The position numbers were made by a program, and so were the translations under genes. From positions 496,001 to 560,000 of the forward strand of contig JAJYIQ010000001.1 of assembly GCA_021789995.1 (NCBI GenBank): a DNA stretch of 64,000 nt, in the 5' to 3' direction. Below the pieces are notes generated by a model that was not told where the DNA came from, ran no database searches, and was given only the letters and a program-made list of their open reading frames with translations. Numbering within the stretch: the stretch's first letter is position 1; the number at the start of each line of letters is the position of its first letter. This document shows positions 59,360-64,000 of the stretch, piece after piece. Source of the stretch: a bacterium. Lineage in GTDB: Bacteria; Patescibacteriota; Microgenomatia; UBA1406; GWC2-37-13.

Positions 59360-60297
59360 ATACCATCACTACCCTTACCGAATTTATCCTCAAGGAAGAA
59401 CGCCGGTATAAAAATGCGACCGGTAGTTTTACTTTGCTTCTGACCCATATTGAAAACGCTGCCAAAATCATCGCCAGCCACATCAAACGAACCGGTCTGG
59501 TTGATATTCTGGGAAAAACCGGCGCTAAAAATGTTTATTATGAAGATGTCCAAAAATTGGACGAGTTTAGCAACAAACTGCTGGTCGATCTTCTGTCGGA
59601 ATCGGGTCAGGTCGGCTACCTGGCGTCGGAAGAATTACCGGAAGCAATCGAAGTGGATAAAAAAGGTCAATATAATATTTTTTTCGACCCGCTCGACGGC
59701 TCATCCAATATTGATACCAACATCAGTATCGGCACCATTTTTTCCATCTACCATAATGACGGCAATTTGCTGAAACCGGGCAAAAAACAGGTCGCTTCCG
59801 GCTATATCATTTACGGGTCGAGCGTAATGTTTGTATACACTTTCGGCAACGGCGTTAACGGCTTTACTCTTGATCCGGGGATCGGCAGTTTTCTTCTTTC
59901 CCGACCGAATATTAAAATTCCTGACGGAAAAACCATTTATTCGATCAATGAAGGGTATTACAATATGTACGAATCTTCGACGCGAAAATATCTTGATACA
60001 ATCAAAAAGGAAGAGAACATCACTGCCCGCTATGTCGGCTCAATGGTCGCCGATATCCACCGTACTCTTATTAAAGGAGGCATTTTCCTTTATCCGCGCT
60101 ACACCAAAAAACCCAATGGCCACATCCGACTGATGTTTGAAATTAATCCTTTAGCCTTTATTATCGGACAGGCCGGCGGCATGGCGGTAAGCGATAAAAA
60201 AAATCCGCTCGATATCACCCCGCAAAAACTGGAGCAACGGGCCCCGATTGTCATGGGTAGTAAAAATGAGGTAGAAAAGTATTTGGAATATTGTTAA
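59356..60297 (+). CDS. fbp: Class 1 fructose-1,6-bisphosphatase
   Basis: About 313 residues. It removes the 1-phosphate of fructose 1,6-bisphosphate, the irreversible gluconeogenic step. The metal motif FDPLDGSSNIDTNISIG is complete, with EELPE and the C-terminal FEINPLAFIIGQAGGMA. The ATG at 59356 overlaps the aldolase stop (ATGA), which couples the two steps. A hairpin in the following gap may end this part of the operon. Confidence 0.93.
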   Translation: MNTITTLTEFILKEERRYKNATGSFTLLLTHIENAAKIIASHIKRTGLVDILGKTGAKNVYYEDVQKLDEFSNKLLVDLLSESGQVGYLASEELPEAIEVDKKGQYNIFFDPLDGSSNIDTNISIGTIFSIYHNDGNLLKPGKKQVASGYIIYGSSVMFVYTFGNGVNGFTLDPGIGSFLLSRPNIKIPDGKTIYSINEGYYNMYESSTRKYLDTIKKEENITARYVGSMVADIHRTLIKGGIFLYPRYTKKPNGHIRLMFEINPLAFIIGQAGGMAVSDKKNPLDITPQKLEQRAPIVMGSKNEVEKYLEYC

Positions 60298-60307
60298 ATT
60301 GTTATAT

Positions 60308-60344
60308 TGTTGTATTGTTAATTTAGCAATTTAACAATACAACA
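60308..60344. repeat. Perfect 14-bp inverted repeat before gapA
   Basis: TGTTGTATTGTTAA (60308-60321) and TTAACAATACAACA (60331-60344) pair exactly around a 9-nt loop, 9 bp before the GAPDH ATG. The left arm is part of a run of ATTGT-type units that begins before it. It could be an attenuator, mRNA-stability hairpin or operator. Confidence 0.8.
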
Positions 60345-60353
60345 GTTATTAAT

Positions 60354-61367
60354 ATGAAACGTTTAAAAGTCGGTCTCAACGGTTTCGGCCGGATCGGCCG
60401 GGCTTTTACCCGGATTGCCTTAGAACGCGATACTTTCGATATCGTCCTCATCAATACCCGGAAAACGACTAATGATTTGCTCGCTTATTTATTGCAAAAC
60501 GATTCGGTTTATCACCGGTTCAGGATGGAGGTTAAGGCGGAAACGGACGGCATTGCGGTTAACGGCAAAAAAATCAGCGCCGCATTAACCGCTATGCCCG
60601 AAGAGATTCCCTGGGACAAATACGGTGTCGATGTCGTCATTGACGCGACCGGCGCTTTCACCAAAAAAGCCGATTTACAAAAGCATTTGAAAGGATCGGT
60701 GAGAAAAGTCGTTCTCACCGCTCCGTCCAAAGACGAAGATACTATCCATGTCGTCCTCGGCGTCAACGATAACCAAATAAACTGGCAGACAGAAACGGTG
60801 ATTTCCAATGCCTCCTGCACGACAAACTGTGCTTCACCATTATTCAAAGTTTTAAATGACCACTTTAAGATCATTTCCGGATTTTTGACGACGACGCATG
60901 CGATGACCATTAGCCAAAGCATGCTTGACGACGCTCAAAAAACGTTTGACCGCTCACGTGCGGCGGTCCTGAATATTGTTCCGTCGACATCCGGCGCCGC
61001 CAAAGCCGTCGTCAAAACCATTCCCGAGCTGAAAGGAAAAATCGAAGTCGGATCGATCCGGGTACCGGTCGCAACCGGCAGCTTGTCCGATATTTCCGTT
61101 CTCGTCGAAAAACCGACGGCGGTCGAGGAAGTCAATAATGCGTTTAAAACCGCAGCTGAAAATGAATTGAAAGGAATTATGCAATATCAGACGGAAACTC
61201 TTGTTTCTTCCGACTACATTGGTTCACCTTATTCCTGTATCTTCGATGCCAATTATACGAAAGTGATAAACGGGAATATGGTCAAGGTCTACGGCTGGTA
61301 TGACAACGAGTGGGGTTACTCCACCCGGTTAGTCGATTTGGTCGAAAAACTATCCGCTTATGTCTAA
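60354..61367 (+). CDS. gapA: Glyceraldehyde-3-phosphate dehydrogenase
   Basis: A 337-residue enzyme with the NAD-binding N-terminus VGLNGFGRIGRAF and the active site ISNASCTTNCASPL (catalytic Cys near 160). The second residue of the NAD loop and DIVLINTR suggest NAD preference, with some doubt. The C-terminal WYDNEWGYSTRLVDL is intact. It overlaps pgk by 8 bp, a common glycolytic pairing. Confidence 0.95.
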   Translation: MKRLKVGLNGFGRIGRAFTRIALERDTFDIVLINTRKTTNDLLAYLLQNDSVYHRFRMEVKAETDGIAVNGKKISAALTAMPEEIPWDKYGVDVVIDATGAFTKKADLQKHLKGSVRKVVLTAPSKDEDTIHVVLGVNDNQINWQTETVISNASCTTNCASPLFKVLNDHFKIISGFLTTTHAMTISQSMLDDAQKTFDRSRAAVLNIVPSTSGAAKAVVKTIPELKGKIEVGSIRVPVATGSLSDISVLVEKPTAVEEVNNAFKTAAENELKGIMQYQTETLVSSDYIGSPYSCIFDANYTKVINGNMVKVYGWYDNEWGYSTRLVDLVEKLSAYV

Positions 61368-62547
61368 AGTCACTTACATTGACGAAATCGATATTACCAA
61401 TAAACACGTTCTTCTTCGCGTCGATTTCAATGTTTCCCTGTCGTCGGATAAATTAACGATTTCCGACGATATCCGTATCCAACAGGCACTGCCAACAATA
61501 AATTACCTGTTGAAAAACGGTAACCGTCTGATTTTAGTTTCCCATCTTGACCGGCCAAAAGGTCGCGATCCGAAACTATCCCTCAAAATTGTCGCCGATC
61601 ATTTACAATCGCTGCTTCCAAACTATAAAATCATCCTCATTAACGACTTCCTTGCTGCCGATGATCAAAAACGGATAGAAACACAGACCAATAATGAAAT
61701 TGTTATGTTGGAAAACATCCGTTTTTATCCGGAAGAAAAAACTAATGACGAAGCGTTTGCTAAAAAATTGTCATCATTAGCCGAAATTTACGTTAATGAT
61801 GCTTTCGGTGTCAGCCACCGGGCCGACGCTTCAATCGTCGGCGTACCAAAATATCTCCCCTCTTATCTTGGCCTTTTATTCAAAAAAGAAATCCTGATGA
61901 TTTCCAAAGCGATCGATAACCCGGAAAAACCGGTTGTTGCCATTATTGGTGGCGCAAAAATCTCCACTAAAATTAATCTGCTGGGACGGTTAATGGATCT
62001 GGCCGATTACTTGCTGATTGGCGGCGGACTGGCCAATACTTTTTTCTGCTCGGAAGGATTCGGCATCGGCCAAAGCTTTTGCGAACTGGCGGAAATGGAA
62101 AACGCCAAAAAAATATTGGCGATGGCAAAAGAAAAGAAAACGGAAATAGTTTTACCGACCGATGTGGTTATCGGCGATCCAAATAACAATCAAAACGGCG
62201 GCGAAGTAATGAAAGTGGAGAAAATCAAAGACGGGTCAATCCTCGATATCGGCCCGGAAACCCAAGCCAAGTTTGGCGCAATTATCAACCAGGCAAAAAC
62301 AATTATCTGGAACGGGCCGGTCGGATATATCGAAAATCCGGCTTTTCGTCGCGGTACCGATTTTATTTATTACACGATCGCCCAAAACAATCAGGCGATA
62401 TCAATTGTCGGCGGCGGCGATACTTTGGCCGCCATTTCCAAGAAAGAATATCTCGATAGAATTACTCACGTTTCGACCGGCGGCGGCGCAATGCTTGAGT
62501 TTATCGAAAAAGGCACCCTTCCCGGAATTAAAGCCATTGAAAAATGA
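61360..62547 (+). CDS. pgk: Phosphoglycerate kinase
   Basis: A 395-residue enzyme with RVDFNVSL, the SHLDRPKGRDPKLSL substrate segment, ENIRFYPEE, FGVSHRADAS, VAIIGGAKISTKINLL and the nucleotide-binding GGGDTLAAISK and TGGGAMLEFIEKG ends. It overlaps gapA at its start and the next membrane gene by ATGA at its end. Confidence 0.95.
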   Translation: MSKVTYIDEIDITNKHVLLRVDFNVSLSSDKLTISDDIRIQQALPTINYLLKNGNRLILVSHLDRPKGRDPKLSLKIVADHLQSLLPNYKIILINDFLAADDQKRIETQTNNEIVMLENIRFYPEEKTNDEAFAKKLSSLAEIYVNDAFGVSHRADASIVGVPKYLPSYLGLLFKKEILMISKAIDNPEKPVVAIIGGAKISTKINLLGRLMDLADYLLIGGGLANTFFCSEGFGIGQSFCELAEMENAKKILAMAKEKKTEIVLPTDVVIGDPNNNQNGGEVMKVEKIKDGSILDIGPETQAKFGAIINQAKTIIWNGPVGYIENPAFRRGTDFIYYTIAQNNQAISIVGGGDTLAAISKKEYLDRITHVSTGGGAMLEFIEKGTLPGIKAIEK

Positions 62548-64000
62548 AGCTTAATAAAACAGCGGTTATTGTCGTCATCGCCTTCATCGTCGGTCTGATC
62601 TCTATTCTGACCATAATCATCGGTATTGGCCAAACTGCACCGGGCTGGCAATATCTGGCAACCGGACATTATTATCTGGATTATTTTACCTATCTCCAGG
62701 CAATTGCCCAGGGATACCGCGGCCACTTCCTATATTCTAATCCCTATGCTACCGATGATCCCGGGACAACATTTTTGCTCTGGTGGCCATATCTTCTTCT
62801 TGGACACATTGCCCGATTTATTCACCTCTCTCCGATAACCGTATACTGGCTGGCGGTCTTTATCCTGAACTTCATCACTGTTATCTTGATTTATCAACTT
62901 ATATCGCGTTTGATAGACAAGGAATCTTTTACGATCAAAGTTTCCGCTTTATTATTATCTTTATTTTCCACCGGTTTTCTTAACATCTTTCACGATTTAA
63001 GCGGTAATCACTTGTCTATCGCCGATTTTTGGTATGCACCAAGCAATTTATTTAAACGTTTAAGTGGTGTTCCTCATCATTTACTGGGAGAAGTCCTGGT
63101 ATTGACAGTAATTCTTATCGCCGGAAACGGCTTGAGAACTTGGAAACGAAGTACTGCGACCGTTATTTTACTGATTGCCACTCTTACTTTTTACCCATAC
63201 CAAGTAATCAATTTGGTAATTGCCTTACTATATGTAACGGTTGTTCTGGTAATAGTTTCCAACAATCGATCTTGGCGTAATTTAATTATGGGGATAATTT
63301 CGTTGATCTTTGTGGGTTTGGCCGGAATTGTTATCCGTTCCCTTAGTACCAATTTCGGACTGATTTCCCGTTTAAATCAATCGGATATTAAACTGACCTA
63401 TTATCCGTCACTTTTTAGTGTGCTATTCACGATCGGCCCCCTTCTCATTTTCGCTCCGATCGGGCTAAAGGATTTCCTGCAAAAAATGTCCCCGACCAAA
63501 TTACTTTTATTTAGTTATATCATTGTTAGTTGGACATTGACTTTTTCACCGTTAGCCTCATATTTCAATAATTTCAATCTCCGATTTCTTTCTCCTTTAA
63601 GCGTGGTGTTTTTCGCGACGGCCGGAATTTTGGGGATAAAAAAAATACCATGGAAATATGTCCGAAATACGGTTACGGCAATATTACTATTATATTTTTT
63701 AGCGGTAACGACATTAGCGTTCAACGAAACTCTTCATGATCCGAATATTTTTTCTCCAATTACCTATCTGCCCCAAGGAGTAATAGCCGGTTATCGATAT
63801 CTTGATACGTTTGGCGATGATAAAGCTGTTTTAACCACTCCTTCCCAATTGTTGGGGACCGTTTTGCCCATTTTCGCCGACCGGAAAGTATATATTGGCC
63901 GGCACGTTTTCACCCCCGATTACATCAACCGGGCCAATTTTGTCAATCAGTTTTATTTGCATGGAATAAACAATCCGGCAGCAGAAAATTTTCTGATGCG
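62544..64000 (+). CDS. Polytopic membrane protein, cut by the window edge
   Basis: At least 485 codons open to the end of the window. The protein starts MKLNKTAVIVVIAFIVGLIS and has about ten hydrophobic helices. The first extracytoplasmic loop contains HYYLDYFTYLQAI and PYATDDPGTTF, with acidic residues in the place of GT-C catalytic loops. This is the layout of CPR membrane glycosyltransferase-like proteins. It starts inside the pgk stop (ATGA), so it is read with the glycolytic genes. Confidence 0.65.
   Translation, partial: MKLNKTAVIVVIAFIVGLISILTIIIGIGQTAPGWQYLATGHYYLDYFTYLQAIAQGYRGHFLYSNPYATDDPGTTFLLWWPYLLLGHIARFIHLSPITVYWLAVFILNFITVILIYQLISRLIDKESFTIKVSALLLSLFSTGFLNIFHDLSGNHLSIADFWYAPSNLFKRLSGVPHHLLGEVLVLTVILIAGNGLRTWKRSTATVILLIATLTFYPYQVINLVIALLYVTVVLVIVSNNRSWRNLIMGIISLIFVGLAGIVIRSLSTNFGLISRLNQSDIKLTYYPSLFSVLFTIGPLLIFAPIGLKDFLQKMSPTKLLLFSYIIVSWTLTFSPLASYFNNFNLRFLSPLSVVFFATAGILGIKKIPWKYVRNTVTAILLLYFLAVTTLAFNETLHDPNIFSPITYLPQGVIAGYRYLDTFGDDKAVLTTPSQLLGTVLPIFADRKVYIGRHVFTPDYINRANFVNQFYLHGINNPAAENFLM

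Overview
The window looks like a streamlined bacterial chromosome of the Candidate Phyla Radiation (Patescibacteria), probably the Microgenomates side. This is inferred from gene content and style, not from a 16S gene, which is absent here. Genes are short and tightly packed, many overlap by an ATGA stop/start, much of the content is lineage-type hypothetical membrane protein, and several enzymes are of archaeal type: an ATP-dependent DNA ligase, a mevalonate pathway with a DUF35 protein, and an adenosine-specific kinase. Codon use is standard, with TGA as a stop.

Layout. 0-6 kb: an EEP-fold hydrolase, three glycosyltransferases, a small polytopic membrane protein and the DNA ligase. 6-8.7 kb: a Fic protein with a small membrane partner, the cis-prenyltransferase UppS, and two tandem VirB2/TrbC-like pilins. 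8.7-15.6 kb: a complete mevalonate gene set on the minus strand (HMG-CoA reductase, HMG-CoA synthase, thiolase, DUF35, mevalonate kinase, a second GHMP kinase fused to a Nudix domain, and the decarboxylase). 15.7-24 kb: an ECF sigma module, DUF4340, a degenerate PP2C/beta-propeller protein, a solitary 5S rRNA, DUF2130 with a second Fic protein, and small enzymes. 24-29 kb: an AlkA-like glycosylase, thiE-thiL-thiD behind a TPP riboswitch, and an MGMT-family protein. 29-34.3 kb: the accessory region, with a duplicated 5' piece of tRNA-Gln, an intact tRNA-Gln, an insertion sequence placed 10 bp behind it, gene relics and an unrecognised 503-residue protein with a nuclease-like motif. 35-41.6 kb: a heterodimeric ABC exporter, MarR and two membrane-fusion adaptors, then a second glycosylase. 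41.7-47 kb: an RRM protein, a second ECF sigma operon, Era, a transglutaminase-like protein and GltX. 47-57.7 kb: a HAD protein, Gld-type ABC genes, TrmD, YidD and ClpB. 57.7-64 kb: HIT, aldolase, fructose bisphosphatase, GAPDH, PGK and a membrane protein cut by the window edge.

The mevalonate enzymes would make IPP; the fused Nudix domain is the only local candidate for the isomerase step, and UppS just downstream would consume the product for the lipid carrier used by the nearby glycosyltransferases. The 58-62.5 kb genes form a lower glycolysis/gluconeogenesis block.

The most striking non-coding signal is promoter architecture. At 21 starts I checked by hand, a TATAAT-like box ends 5-7 nt before the start codon, so transcripts should be leaderless. 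Twice, the same 10-bp palindrome ATTATATAAT in a 23-bp divergent gap supplies both -10 boxes. The clear exceptions, with a strong Shine-Dalgarno and a leader, are thiE (riboswitch) and the RRM protein (hairpin leader). All functional names rest on reading motifs by eye; no database search was run.
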